Notes: generated from the sequence alone by a model not told the origin. Counted from the stretch's first letter, positions 24,397-34,196 are shown. The stretch is DNA of 64,000 nucleotides from Streptomyces griseus subsp. griseus (GCF_000720255.1 NZ_JOJE01000011.1:124001-188000), one strand, 5' to 3'. Translations and numbers: made by a program.

Positions 24397-26784
24397 GTGG
24401 CCGAGGCGGCAGACTTCCAGGGGATGAGTCCCTCACCTGCCCGTCGGTGGCTCCGGCGCACCGGCGCACTGCTCGCCGGAGCGCCTCTGCTGGCCGGTCT
24501 GCTCCAGCTGCCCATCGCCCCGTCCGCGCAGGCCTCCGGCCAGGACGCCGTACGGGACTCCTCGGGTTCGGGCTCGGTCGCCGTCTCCGTCGACTCGCTC
24601 AACCCCAGCGTCCCCACCGACGGGGACACCGTGACCGTCTCCGGCACGGTGACGAACAACGGCAAGCAGACGGTCAGCGACGCCCACGTGGGTCTGCTCC
24701 TGGGATCCGCCCTGCCCACCCGCTCGTCGATCGACTCCACGGCCAAACGCACCGAATACATGCCGGGCACCGACGGGTCCGAGGTCGGCGGCAAGTACGT
24801 CGAGAAGTTCGCCAAGCTCACCCCGGGCGTCGCCGAGCCGTTCACCATCTCCGTACCGGTCGACAAGCTGAACCTCGGCGACGACGGGGTCTACCCCCTC
24901 GGGGTCTCGCTCTCCGGCCAGACGTCCGCGCAGCCCTGGGATCGGGTGCTGGGCATCCAGCGGACGTTCCTGCCGTGGCAGCCGGACGAGGCGCAGACCA
25001 GGACGAAGACCACGGCGCTGTGGCCGCTGATCTCCACCTCCCACATGACGGCGGAGACCGGTTCCAACGAGCAGCAGACGCCGGTCTTCTCCGACGACGA
25101 CCTCGCCAAGGAGATCGCCCCGGGCGGCCGCCTGGACCAGCTCGTGTCGCTGGGCAAGGACCTCGACGTCACCTGGGTGATCGACCCGGACCTGCTGGCG
25201 TCCGTCGACGCCATGACGAACGGCTACAGGGTCCGCGGCGAGGGCGACACCACCACGGCGGGTACCCACCAGGCGGTCGCCAAGCGATGGCTCGACGAGG
25301 TGCAGGAGGCGGTGGCGGACAAGGAGGTCGTCGCCCTGCCCTTCGCCGACCCGGACCTGGCCTCCCTCGCTCACAATGGGACGAGCGTCACCGGCTCACT
25401 GAACCAGCTCAAGGCGGCCACCGATGTCGCCGCCTTGACGGTGGAGACGATCCTCCACGTGACACCGAGCACCGACTTCGCCTGGCCCGTGAACGGCGCC
25501 GTGGACCCGTCGATCGTCAAGGTCGCCACCTCGGCGGGCGCCGACAAGGTGATCGCGCGCAGTGACAGCCTTCAGGAGACCGGCAGCCTGACCTACACCC
25601 CCTCCGCGGCCCGCCCCATCGGCGGCGGAACGACGGCGGTGGTCGCGGACGCACGGTTGTCGACGGCCTTCGAGGGCGATCTGACGAAGGCGTCCACGTC
25701 GACTCTCGCCGTGCAGCAGTTCCTCGCGCAGAGCCTGACGCTGAACCTTCAGACGGGCAAGCAGCGCAGCATCGTCGTCGCCCCGCAGCGCATGCCCACC
25801 GCGAGCCAGGCGAGGGCCATGGCGGAAGCGCTGACGGCGCTCCAGGACAGCACCTGGTCCGAGTCCCAGGACCTCACGGCGGCCGCCACGGCCAAGCCGG
25901 ACCCGGGCGCCAGCACGAAGGTCCCGGCGTCCTACCCCTCCTCACTGCGCAAGCGGCAGCTCCCGCGGTCGGCCTTCGGCGTGATCGCGAACACGCAGAG
26001 CAAGCTGGACCGGTTCCAGGTGATCCTCACCGACGAATCGCGTGTGGTGACCCCCTTCGGGCGGGCCCTCAATCGCGAGATGTCCACGTCCTGGCGTGGG
26101 CGGAGCACCGAGGCGAGCACCTTCCGTCAGGGCGTGGAGGCGTATCTCGACGACCTGACCGAACAGGTCAAGCTGGTCGACAAGTCCGAGACCAAGCTCT
26201 CCGGCCGCAGCGCCATGATCCCGGTGTCCGTACAGAACAACCTGGTCCAGGGCGTCGACCACCTCGTGCTGCGGCTCACGTCGACGAACCCCACGCGACT
26301 CAAGATCGACGGCGAGGACTACGAGGAGCAGCCGATCGCGGTCTCCGGCGGCCACGCCCAGACGGTGAAGTTCACTACGTCCGCCAACGCCAACGGCCAG
26401 GCGGCGGTGATCGCCCAGCTGTACACGGAGGACGGACAGCCCTACGGTGACGCCGTCACCTTCGACGTGAAGGTCACCGAGATCACGGCGACCGTGATGC
26501 TGGTCATCGGTGGCGGTGTCCTCCTGCTGGTCCTCGCAGGCTTCCGGATGTACACGCAGCGCAAGCGCGCTGCCGCCCGGGAGGCCGAGGAGGACGGCCC
26601 GGACACCGAGGCCGATGAGACGGCCGACGGCCCGGAGAACCCCTCGGGCACCATGGGCCGTCTCAGTGAAGAGTCCGGCGCTCGGTCGGGGGCAGGCGAC
26701 CCGGTGCAGCCGAGTGACCCGACCCCGGACACCGCAGCGGGAAACGCCGACCCGTCCGGCACGGGTGAGAGAGTGGACCGTTGA
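24397..26784 (+). CDS. DUF6049 family secreted, membrane-anchored protein
   Basis: A 795-residue protein with an N-terminal signal sequence (R-R-W-L-R-R-T then a hydrophobic core, A-Q-A-S cleavage near residue 47), a large extracytoplasmic region beginning with an Ig-like/CARDB-type fold (V-S-G-T-V-T-N-N-G), and a membrane anchor at about 696-715 followed by an acidic cytoplasmic tail. It matches the DUF6049 family found next to murJ in Actinobacteria; role unknown, probably in envelope growth. GTG at 24397 is used, although an in-frame ATG at 24424 also leaves a complete signal peptide. It is followed 44 bp later by murJ and probably co-transcribed. Confidence 0.85.
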   Translation: MAEAADFQGMSPSPARRWLRRTGALLAGAPLLAGLLQLPIAPSAQASGQDAVRDSSGSGSVAVSVDSLNPSVPTDGDTVTVSGTVTNNGKQTVSDAHVGLLLGSALPTRSSIDSTAKRTEYMPGTDGSEVGGKYVEKFAKLTPGVAEPFTISVPVDKLNLGDDGVYPLGVSLSGQTSAQPWDRVLGIQRTFLPWQPDEAQTRTKTTALWPLISTSHMTAETGSNEQQTPVFSDDDLAKEIAPGGRLDQLVSLGKDLDVTWVIDPDLLASVDAMTNGYRVRGEGDTTTAGTHQAVAKRWLDEVQEAVADKEVVALPFADPDLASLAHNGTSVTGSLNQLKAATDVAALTVETILHVTPSTDFAWPVNGAVDPSIVKVATSAGADKVIARSDSLQETGSLTYTPSAARPIGGGTTAVVADARLSTAFEGDLTKASTSTLAVQQFLAQSLTLNLQTGKQRSIVVAPQRMPTASQARAMAEALTALQDSTWSESQDLTAAATAKPDPGASTKVPASYPSSLRKRQLPRSAFGVIANTQSKLDRFQVILTDESRVVTPFGRALNREMSTSWRGRSTEASTFRQGVEAYLDDLTEQVKLVDKSETKLSGRSAMIPVSVQNNLVQGVDHLVLRLTSTNPTRLKIDGEDYEEQPIAVSGGHAQTVKFTTSANANGQAAVIAQLYTEDGQPYGDAVTFDVKVTEITATVMLVIGGGVLLLVLAGFRMYTQRKRAAAREAEEDGPDTEADETADGPENPSGTMGRLSEESGARSGAGDPVQPSDPTPDTAAGNADPSGTGERVDR

Positions 26785-26828
26785 GGATGTCGTGGCCGGT
26801 GGGCCCGGGACGATGAGGTGGGGTAACC

Positions 26829-29102
26829 ATGAACGCGCCGTACGACGGTGACCGCGGCCAGGCTGCGGGCAACTCGGGGTACCCCGAGGGCCCGCAGCCC
26901 GAGCACGGTCAGGTGCCGCCGCAGCACCCCGCGGACATGTACCTCCAGGACGCCTACAGCCAGGACCCCTACCGGGCACAGGACCTCTCCGCGCAGGACC
27001 CGGTAGCCGAGGCGCTCTACGACCGTGCCGCCCACCCCCCGCCGCCTCCGGGCACGTACGAGCCTCAGCAGCCGCTGTACGGCCAGCCGCCCCAGTCGCC
27101 GTACGCCCCCGACCCGCGCGTGTGGGCGCAGACCCCGGCGCCGGAACCGGACGGACCCACCCAGTACCTGCCATACGGCGACGACCCCCGCACGACCCAG
27201 TTCGTGGGCGTCGACGACCTGGTCACCCAGGCCGGCGAGGAGCGCCACGAGCCGGACGCCTTCGCGCACCTCTTCCGGGACCAGCAGCAGGGCGGCCTGC
27301 AGCAGGGTGGCTTCCACCCGTCGGTGGAGTCACCGGCGGTGCCCGGCCCGGCCACGGGACCGGCCGTGGGCCAGGCGCCTCCGCAGTACCAGGCGCCTCC
27401 GCAGTACCAGGCGCCGGCACCGGCGCCCGAGGCCCCTCCTGCCCCCGCGCCCGCACCGGCGGCGAAGAAGGGCGGCAAGGCGGCGGGGCTGCTGAAGTCC
27501 AGCGCCGTGATGGCGGCGGGCACGATGGTCTCCCGCCTGACCGGCTTCGTCCGCTCGGCACTGATCGTGTCGGCACTGGGCGTCGGCCTGCTCGGTGACA
27601 CCTTCCAGGTCGCCTACCAACTGCCGACGATGATCTACATCCTCACCGTCGGCGGCGGACTCAACTCCGTCTTCGTGCCCCAGCTGGTGCGGGCCATGAA
27701 GGAGGACGAGGACGGCGGCGAGGCGTACGCGAACCGCCTGCTGACGCTGGTCGTGGTGGCGCTCGGGGTGCTCACCGTCGCCGCGATCGCCGCTGCGCCC
27801 GTCCTGATCCGGCTGCTGTCCGACTCGGTCGCCAGCGACCCGGCGGCCAACGAGGTCGGCGTCACCTTCGTGCGCTACTTCCTGCCCTCGATCTTCTTCA
27901 TGGGCGTCCACGTGGTGATGGGGCAGATCCTCAACGCTCGCGGCAAGTTCGGCGCGATGATGTGGACGCCTGTCCTCAACAACATCGTCATCATCGTCAC
28001 CCTGGGCATGTTCATGTGGGTCTACGGCACCGCCGCGGACTCAGGCATGAAGGTCACCACCATCCCGCCGGAGGGCCAGCAGCTCCTCGGCGTCGGCGTC
28101 CTGCTCGGCCTCGTGGTGCAGGCCCTGGCGATGATCCCCTACCTGCGCGAAACCGGCTTCCGGCTGCGGCTGCGCTTCGACTGGAGAGGACACGGCCTGG
28201 GCAAGGCCGTCACCCTCGCCAAGTGGACCTTCCTGTTCGTCCTCGCCAACCAGGCGGGCGCGATCGTGGTCTCGCAGCTGTCCACGGCGGCCGGCAAGAA
28301 CTCGCCCGTCGACGGCACCGGCTTCGCCGCCTACGCCAACGCCCAGCTGATCTGGGGTCTGCCGCAGGCCATCATCACCGTCTCGCTGATGGCCGCCCTG
28401 CTGCCCCGTCTCTCCCGCTCGGCGGCCGAGGGCGACGGCGGCGCGGTCCGCGACGACATCTCCCAGGGTCTGCGCACCACGGCCGTCGCCATCGTGCCCA
28501 TCGCCTTCGGGTTCCTGGCACTCGGCATCCCGATGTGCACCCTGATGTTCGGCTCCTCCGGTACGAGCGAGGCCACGAACATGGGCTTCATGCTGATGGC
28601 CTTCGGCCTCGGCCTGATCCCGTATTCCGTGCAGTACGTCGTGCTCCGTGCCTTCTACGCCTACGAGGACACCCGGACCCCCTTCTACAACACCGTCATC
28701 GTGGCCGCGGTCAACGCGGGCGCCTCGGCGATCTGCTTCTTCGTGATCCCGGCCCGATGGGCCGTGGTCGGCATGGCAGCCTCGTACGGTCTGGCCTACG
28801 CGATCGGTGTCGGCGTCGCCTGGAGCCGGCTGCGCAAGCGGCTCGGCGGCGATCTGGACGGATCCCGCGTCCTGCGGACGTACGCCCGGCTCGGCATCGC
28901 CTCGGTGCCCGCCGCGCTGCTCAGCGGAGCGGCCTGCTACGGCATCGGGCACACGCTGGGCCAGGGTGTCGTCGGCTCCTTCGCGGCACTGATCGCCGGA
29001 GGTACCGTCCTGCTCGCCGTCTTCTACCTGGCGGCCCGCCGCATGCGCATCGAGGAACTCAACTCCCTCGTCGGCATGGTGCGCGGGCGGCTGGGCCGCT
29101 GA
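26829..29102 (+). CDS. murJ: MurJ/MviN family lipid II flippase
   Basis: A 757-residue protein. Residues 1-215 are a disordered cytoplasmic extension rich in Pro, Gln and Tyr with a short tandem (P-P-Q-Y-Q-A repeated); the rest is a 14-helix MOP-superfamily flippase beginning S-S-A-V-M-A-A-G-T-M-V-S-R-L-T-G-F-V-R, where the arginine after S corresponds to a key cavity residue of MurJ. MurJ moves lipid II to the outer face for PBPs such as the one encoded at 15.7 kb. ATG at 26829 with a GAGGTGGGG ribosome binding site. The pseudokinase fused to MurJ in mycobacteria is encoded by the separate next gene here. Confidence 0.93.
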   Translation: MNAPYDGDRGQAAGNSGYPEGPQPEHGQVPPQHPADMYLQDAYSQDPYRAQDLSAQDPVAEALYDRAAHPPPPPGTYEPQQPLYGQPPQSPYAPDPRVWAQTPAPEPDGPTQYLPYGDDPRTTQFVGVDDLVTQAGEERHEPDAFAHLFRDQQQGGLQQGGFHPSVESPAVPGPATGPAVGQAPPQYQAPPQYQAPAPAPEAPPAPAPAPAAKKGGKAAGLLKSSAVMAAGTMVSRLTGFVRSALIVSALGVGLLGDTFQVAYQLPTMIYILTVGGGLNSVFVPQLVRAMKEDEDGGEAYANRLLTLVVVALGVLTVAAIAAAPVLIRLLSDSVASDPAANEVGVTFVRYFLPSIFFMGVHVVMGQILNARGKFGAMMWTPVLNNIVIIVTLGMFMWVYGTAADSGMKVTTIPPEGQQLLGVGVLLGLVVQALAMIPYLRETGFRLRLRFDWRGHGLGKAVTLAKWTFLFVLANQAGAIVVSQLSTAAGKNSPVDGTGFAAYANAQLIWGLPQAIITVSLMAALLPRLSRSAAEGDGGAVRDDISQGLRTTAVAIVPIAFGFLALGIPMCTLMFGSSGTSEATNMGFMLMAFGLGLIPYSVQYVVLRAFYAYEDTRTPFYNTVIVAAVNAGASAICFFVIPARWAVVGMAASYGLAYAIGVGVAWSRLRKRLGGDLDGSRVLRTYARLGIASVPAALLSGAACYGIGHTLGQGVVGSFAALIAGGTVLLAVFYLAARRMRIEELNSLVGMVRGRLGR

Positions 29103-29240
29103 GAGAGGGGTACGCGCACAACCATCGTCCGCCGCCGCGTGTCGTGCATAGCGGCGGACTGTGGGCACAATTGGTTTCGGCGTCGGACGGCGCGCACGGA
29201 TGTCGAACGGCGCGCATTGGATGGGGAGGCAGGAACGACG

Positions 29241-30956
29241 GTGGCAGAACGGAGCACGGCTGCCGTCGACGTGGCAGACAGCGGCGACGAGCCGCTGACC
29301 GCACAGGCGGACCAGTCCACGGCCGACGGGGTGGCCCAGAACCGGGAGCGGGACACGGACAGCGACGAGGCACAGGGGAGCGGCGGGACCCAGGGTCCCG
29401 GGAAGGCCTCACCACCCGAGCTGCACAGCGGCCACAAGCTGGCCAGACGCTACCGGCTCGAGGAGTGCGTCACCCGTCTGGACGGATTCAGCAGTTGGCG
29501 TGCGGTCGACGAGAAACTCCGTCGTGCCGTCGGTGTCCACATCCTGCCCGCTGACCACACGCGGGCCCGTTCCGTGCTGGCCGCGGCCCGCTCCTCCGCG
29601 CTGCTCGGAGATCCCCGCTTCGTCCAGGTGCTGGACGCCGTCGAGGAGAACGACCTCGTCTACGTCGTCCACGAGTGGCTGCCCGACGCCACCGAGCTGA
29701 CGACACTCCTCGCCGCAGGCCCGCTGGAGCCGCACGACGCGTACCAGATGGTCAGTCAGATCGCGTCCGCCATGGCCGCAGCGCACCGCGAGGGCCTGGC
29801 GCATCTCCGTCTGAACCCCAGCGCCGTCCTGCGCGCCTCCACCGGCCAGTGGCGCATCCGCGGCCTCGCCGTGAACGCCGCCCTGCGCGGCATCAGCTCC
29901 GACACCCCCCAGCGCACCGACACCGAGGCGATCGGCGCCCTGCTGTACGCGGCGCTCACCCAGCGCTGGCCGTATGAGAGCGACGCCTACGGCCTCTCCG
30001 GGCTTCCCAAGGACATCGGCCTGATCGCACCCGACCAGGTGCGTGCCGGGGTCCATCGCGGCTTGTCCGAGCTGTCCATGCGGGCGCTCGCCAACGACGG
30101 CGCGACAGCTTCCCGTCATGAGTCGCCGTGCACCACGCCGGAGGAGCTGGTGAAGGCGATCGGCGAGATGCCCCGCATCCGCCCGCCGGAGCCCGCGTTC
30201 ACCGCGCCGCCCGAGTACCAGCGCACCACGTACCAGCAGGGCTCCTACGGCCGCCCCGCGCCGCATCCCGGTGCCACCCAGCCGGTGGCGACCCCACCGC
30301 CCCCGCTGCAGAGCCGTACCGGAAGGGCCCTGAAGTGGGCCGTCTCTGCGCTCCTCATCGCGGCCCTGGGCCTGGGCAGTTGGCAGTTGGCGGACGCGCT
30401 CATGGAGCAGCGCAACCAGTCCGACGACACCAAGCAGACACAGACCACGGACGGGAACGACAAGAACGGCGACAAGACCAAGCCGGTCAAGACGCTGTCC
30501 ATCAAGGGCGCCCGGGAGTACGTGGCGAGCGGAGACGCGCAGGCGCCCGAGGACGTCGCCAACACCTACGACGGCAACAGCTCCACCTACTGGCGCACCA
30601 ATCGCTACAACGCCGGTCCGACGCTGGCCCCCTACAAGCCGGGCGTGGGCATCGTCTACGACCTCGGCTCGGCCCAGCAGGTCTCGGCGGCGTCAATAGG
30701 GCTCCGGTACTCGGGTGACCACACGACGGTGCACCTGTACGCCACGGACTCCTTGTCCCCCTCGAAGGCCGTCGCGGGGATGAAGGAGATCGGACAGGCC
30801 ACGACGAGCGGCGACTCTCTCACCGTCAAGGCGTCGAAGACGGTGAAGACGCAGTACGTGCTGCTGTGGGTGACGGCTGTGCCGAACGCACCGTCCGACG
30901 GGTACAGCAGCGCGGGCTGGAAGCAGGCCATCACCGACGTGAAGTTCAAGGGCTGA
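29241..30956 (+). CDS. Membrane pseudokinase with C-terminal sugar-binding-like domain
   Basis: A 571-residue protein: disordered N-terminus, kinase-like fold at about 63-330, membrane segment at about 366-388, acidic linker, and an extracytoplasmic F5/8-type C (galactose-binding-like) domain at about 420-571. Catalytic residues are missing: the VAIK lysine site reads G-V-H-I-L (about 97-101), the HRD loop reads H-L-R-L-N-P, and DFG reads I-R-G-L. In Mycobacterium tuberculosis the same parts are fused to MurJ, where the phosphorylated pseudokinase recruits FhaA. The gene follows murJ on the same strand. GTG at 29241 with GGAGG at 29224-29228. Confidence 0.87.
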   Translation: MAERSTAAVDVADSGDEPLTAQADQSTADGVAQNRERDTDSDEAQGSGGTQGPGKASPPELHSGHKLARRYRLEECVTRLDGFSSWRAVDEKLRRAVGVHILPADHTRARSVLAAARSSALLGDPRFVQVLDAVEENDLVYVVHEWLPDATELTTLLAAGPLEPHDAYQMVSQIASAMAAAHREGLAHLRLNPSAVLRASTGQWRIRGLAVNAALRGISSDTPQRTDTEAIGALLYAALTQRWPYESDAYGLSGLPKDIGLIAPDQVRAGVHRGLSELSMRALANDGATASRHESPCTTPEELVKAIGEMPRIRPPEPAFTAPPEYQRTTYQQGSYGRPAPHPGATQPVATPPPPLQSRTGRALKWAVSALLIAALGLGSWQLADALMEQRNQSDDTKQTQTTDGNDKNGDKTKPVKTLSIKGAREYVASGDAQAPEDVANTYDGNSSTYWRTNRYNAGPTLAPYKPGVGIVYDLGSAQQVSAASIGLRYSGDHTTVHLYATDSLSPSKAVAGMKEIGQATTSGDSLTVKASKTVKTQYVLLWVTAVPNAPSDGYSSAGWKQAITDVKFKG

Positions 30957-30982
30957 CATCTCACCGAAGGGGGAGGGGGCCG

Positions 30983-31708
30983 ATGGCGGAAGGCGCCGGA
31001 CACGACGCAGCGAGCGATCAGGATCTGCTCGCCCGTCACGTTGAAGGCGACCCCGACGCCTTCGGTGAGCTCGTACGACGTCACCGTGACCGGCTGTGGG
31101 CTGTGGCTCTGCGCACCCTGGGGGACCGCGAGGAGGCCGCTGACGCGGTCCAGGACGCCCTCGTCTCCGCCTATCGGGCCGCGCACACCTTCCGGGGCCA
31201 GTCGGCCGTCACGACCTGGCTGCACCGCATCACGGTGAATGCCTGCCTCGACAGGGCGCGCAAGGCCGCGTCTCGGAAGACCTCACCCGTCGACGACACC
31301 GAGCGCCTGGAGCAGCTGCTGGAGCCGCACGAGTCAGCCTCGGCCCCCGCGGAGCGCAACGACCTGCACCGCCAGCTGCTCGAAGCGCTCGGCACCCTCC
31401 CGCCGGACCAGCGAGCGGCCCTCGTGCTGGTGGACATGCAGGGCTACCCGGTCGCCGAGGCCGCCCGCGTGCTCGACGTCCCCACTGGCACCGTGAAGAG
31501 CCGCTGCGCCCGAGGCAGAGCCAAACTTCTGCCTCTGCTCACCCATCTACGGCCGGAAAACACCGGTGAGGGCGCGGAACCCGGCCGAGGACGGAACCGG
31601 GCGCAGGGGACATCCGTCCCACCCGCAGCGGGCCCGCACGACACGGGCCCCGGTGATCCAGGGCCAAGCGATTCAGCTGCTGCGAAGGGCGGAGGTGGGC
31701 GAGCGTGA
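30983..31708 (+). CDS. sigM: RNA polymerase ECF sigma factor SigM
   Basis: A 241-residue ECF sigma factor. Region 2 (about 15-85) includes D-P-D-A-F-G-E-L-V-R-R-H-R-D-R-L-W-A-V-A and D-A-V-Q-D-A-L-V; region 4 (about 130-185) includes L-P-P-D-Q-R-A-A-L-V-L-V-D-M-Q-G-Y. A 55-residue Gly/Pro-rich tail follows. Synteny with murJ upstream and trxBA downstream matches sigM of other actinomycetes. The ATG at 30983 has GGGGGAGGGG upstream. The stop overlaps the start of the zinc anti-sigma factor gene, indicating translational coupling. Confidence 0.9.
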   Translation: MAEGAGHDAASDQDLLARHVEGDPDAFGELVRRHRDRLWAVALRTLGDREEAADAVQDALVSAYRAAHTFRGQSAVTTWLHRITVNACLDRARKAASRKTSPVDDTERLEQLLEPHESASAPAERNDLHRQLLEALGTLPPDQRAALVLVDMQGYPVAEAARVLDVPTGTVKSRCARGRAKLLPLLTHLRPENTGEGAEPGRGRNRAQGTSVPPAAGPHDTGPGDPGPSDSAAAKGGGGRA

Positions 31709-32634
31709 CATCCACGACAGATACGGCCGGGCACCCGGACGTCGCGGAGATCTCCGACCTCACCGAGGGGCTCCTGCCTCCGTCCCGGAGCGCGGACGTA
31801 CGCCGGCATCTGGACGGGTGCGAGCTGTGCGGGGACGTCCACGCCTCCCTGGAGGAGATCCGGGGTTTGCTCGGCACCGTGCCGGGTCCACCGCGCATGC
31901 CGGCCGATGTCGCGGGCCGTATCGACGCGGCCCTCGCCGCGGAAGCTCTGCTGAACGCCACGGAGCCCGACCGGCCGAACGCGTCGGCATCGATCAGCAC
32001 TCCCTCCGACAGCTCCGGAACAGACCACGAAGCGGACGACAGCGCGCGTGTTTCACGTGAAACATCGCCCGCCGCCGATCGTCCGGCCGGTCACTCCCGC
32101 GGCTCCACTACCGGTCCCGGCCGCAAGACCCGTCTGCGGGGCAGGCGTCGTAAGGCCGCGGTCCTTGGCGCCGCCTTCACGGCCGCCGCCCTGGGAGTCG
32201 GGTCCGTTCTGCTGACATCGCTGATGGGCGGCTCCACTTCCCCGACGGCAGAGGCCCCGCGCTCCACCGCCGCCGACACCTTCTTCCAGGGAAAGCTGGA
32301 GAAGCAGGTCGAGGGTCTCCTCGCCACGAGCGACACCGGGCGAGGCTCACGCACACCGGATCTGGGCACAGGGGGCAGCCCCGACGTGCAGAGCCCGAAG
32401 ATCCTCAGGCAGCCCACGGTCCCGGCGTGCATCCAGAAGGGAATCGGCCGCACCGACCCCGCGCTGGTCACCAAGCCGGGCGTGTACCAGGGACAGGACG
32501 TTCTGCTCGTCGTCCTGCCCGACGCCTCCAACGCGACGAAGGTCACCGCTTACATCGTGCAATCGGCGTGTGTGGATCACCCGAACTCCGCCAAGCCGGA
32601 GATCCTTCTCAAGGACTCCTACGCTCGTCCGTGA
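31705..32634 (+). CDS. Zinc-type anti-sigma factor, membrane protein
   Basis: A 309-residue protein. H35-x3-C39-x2-C42 is the ZAS (zinc-binding anti-sigma) signature, which in RsrA-like proteins can respond to thiol oxidation. Then comes a linker, one membrane segment at about 151-172 and an extracytoplasmic domain with two cysteines (C240 region and near 289). It is coupled to sigM by a GTGA overlap and probably sequesters SigM at the membrane. A perfect parS lies inside the linker-coding part at 32049-32064 and encodes V-S-R-E-T. trxB follows after a 168-bp gap. Confidence 0.82.
   Translation: MTSTTDTAGHPDVAEISDLTEGLLPPSRSADVRRHLDGCELCGDVHASLEEIRGLLGTVPGPPRMPADVAGRIDAALAAEALLNATEPDRPNASASISTPSDSSGTDHEADDSARVSRETSPAADRPAGHSRGSTTGPGRKTRLRGRRRKAAVLGAAFTAAALGVGSVLLTSLMGGSTSPTAEAPRSTAADTFFQGKLEKQVEGLLATSDTGRGSRTPDLGTGGSPDVQSPKILRQPTVPACIQKGIGRTDPALVTKPGVYQGQDVLLVVLPDASNATKVTAYIVQSACVDHPNSAKPEILLKDSYARP
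32049..32064. other. parS: parS site inside the anti-sigma gene
   Basis: Perfect TGTTTCACGTGAAACA within the coding sequence. Read in frame it gives V-S-R-E-T in the disordered linker between the zinc domain and the membrane anchor, a place that tolerates such an insertion. Confidence 0.92.
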
Positions 32635-32802
32635 CAGTCGGGGCGTCGCCTCTGTTCTTCGTGGTATCCCGTGCGATGTCCGCCTCTCCGTGTGCCCGGA
32701 CACACCGGGAATGCACGCCCCTTAGGATCCGTTGGGTGGGGTGAGAGTTCAGCAAGGCTCCCCCCGGTCGAACGAAGCAGACCAGAGACGAGGAAACAAG
32801 CC

Positions 32803-33771
32803 GTGAGCGACGTCCGTAACGTGATCATCATCGGCTCCGGGCCCGCCGGCTACACCGCGGCGCTCTACACCGCACGAGCGTCGCTGAAGCCACTGGTGTT
32901 CGAGGGTGCCGTCACCGCGGGCGGTGCACTGATGAACACGACCGAGGTGGAGAACTTCCCCGGCTTCCAGACCGGCATCATGGGTCCCGAGCTCATGGAC
33001 AACATGCGCGCCCAGGCCGAGCGCTTCGGTGCCGAGCTCATCCCGGACGACGTCGTCTCGGTCGACCTGTCCGGCGAGATCAAGACGGTCACGGACACCG
33101 CCGGTACTGTCCACAAGGCGAAGGCCGTCATCGTCACCACGGGGTCCCAGCACCGCAAGCTCGGTCTGCCGAACGAGGACGCCCTCTCCGGCCGAGGCGT
33201 CTCCTGGTGTGCGACCTGTGACGGCTTCTTCTTCAAGGACCAGGACATCGCCGTCATCGGCGGCGGCGACACCGCGATGGAGGAGGCCACCTTCCTCTCG
33301 CGCTTCGCCAAGTCCGTCACCATCGTCCACCGCCGGGACACCCTGCGCGCCTCCAAGGCGATGCAGGAGCGCGCGTTCGCCGACCCGAAGATCTCGTTCG
33401 TGTGGGACAGCGAGGTCGCCGAGGTCCAGGGCGACCAGAAGCTCTCTGGTCTGAAGCTGCGCAACGTCAAGACCGGTGAGCTCTCGGACCTGCCGGTGAC
33501 GGGCCTGTTCATCGCGATCGGCCACGACCCGCGCACCGAGTTGTTCAAGGGCCAGCTGGACCTCGACGAAGAGGGCTACCTCAAGGTCGACGCGCCGTCG
33601 ACCCGTACGAACATGACCGGTGTCTTCGGCGCCGGTGACGTGGTCGACCACACGTACCGCCAGGCGATCACCGCGGCCGGCACCGGCTGCGCCGCTGCTC
33701 TCGACGCCGAGCGTTTCCTCGCCGCCCTCGCGGACGAGGAGAAGGCCGAGCCCGAGAAGACCTCTGTCTGA
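32803..33771 (+). CDS. trxB: Thioredoxin-disulfide reductase
   Basis: A 322-residue NADPH-dependent flavoenzyme that reduces thioredoxin. Visible: FAD motif G-S-G-P-A-G-Y at 11-17, redox centre C136-A-T-C139, NADPH motif G-G-G-D-T-A near 156-161, and the C-terminal [11 protein letters not shown] start at 32803, with a GAGGAAACAAGCC ribosome binding site. It is followed 40 bp later by trxA, so the pair forms one unit downstream of sigM and its anti-sigma factor, which fits a thiol-stress circuit. Confidence 0.97.
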   Translation: MSDVRNVIIIGSGPAGYTAALYTARASLKPLVFEGAVTAGGALMNTTEVENFPGFQTGIMGPELMDNMRAQAERFGAELIPDDVVSVDLSGEIKTVTDTAGTVHKAKAVIVTTGSQHRKLGLPNEDALSGRGVSWCATCDGFFFKDQDIAVIGGGDTAMEEATFLSRFAKSVTIVHRRDTLRASKAMQERAFADPKISFVWDSEVAEVQGDQKLSGLKLRNVKTGELSDLPVTGLFIAIGHDPRTELFKGQLDLDEEGYLKVDAPSTRTNMTGVFGAGDVVDHTYRQAITAAGTGCAAALDAERFLAALADEEKAEPEKTSV

Positions 33772-33811
33772 CCCCCGTCCGCCCCACGCACCAACCAGTA
33801 AGGAGCCCGCA

Positions 33812-34144
33812 GTGGCCGGCACCCTCAAGAACGTGACCGACGACACCTTCGAGCAGGACGTCCTCAAGAGCGACAAGCCCGTCCTGGTGGACTTCTGGGC
33901 CGCCTGGTGCGGTCCGTGCCGTCAGATCGCTCCGTCCCTCGAGGCGATCGCCGCCGAATACGGCGACAAGATCGAGATCGTCAAGCTCAACATTGACGAG
34001 AACCCGGGTACGGCCGCCAAGTACGGCGTCATGTCGATCCCGACGCTGAACGTCTACCAGAACGGCGAGGTCGCCAAGACCATCGTCGGTGCCAAGCCGA
34101 AGGCCGCGATCGTCCGCGATCTCGAGGACTTCATCGCCGAGTGA
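33812..34144 (+). CDS. trxA: Thioredoxin
   Basis: A 110-residue thioredoxin with active site W32-C-G-P-C36 and the cis-proline motif S-I-P-T-L near 75-79. It reduces protein disulfides using electrons from the adjacent TrxB. GTG at 33812 with an AAGGAG ribosome binding site at 33800-33805. A parS and a strong bidirectional hairpin follow directly after the stop. Confidence 0.97.
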   Translation: MAGTLKNVTDDTFEQDVLKSDKPVLVDFWAAWCGPCRQIAPSLEAIAAEYGDKIEIVKLNIDENPGTAAKYGVMSIPTLNVYQNGEVAKTIVGAKPKAAIVRDLEDFIAE

Positions 34145-34145
34145 C

Positions 34146-34159
34146 GTTTCACGTGAAAC
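34146..34159. other. parS: parS site after trxA
   Basis: Perfect GTTTCACGTGAAAC beginning 1 bp after the trxA stop, between convergent genes and immediately before a separate terminator stem. Confidence 0.92.
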
Positions 34160-34160
34160 A

Positions 34161-34194
34161 CGAATGGGCCAACCCGCAAGGGTTGGCCCATTCG
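34161..34194. terminator. Bidirectional terminator between trxA and GNAT gene
   Basis: Perfect 15-bp stem: CGAATGGGCCAACCC at 34161-34175, GCAA loop, complement at 34180-34194, followed on the plus strand by CTTTAG. Serves both convergent transcripts. Confidence 0.88.
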
Positions 34195-34196
34195 CT

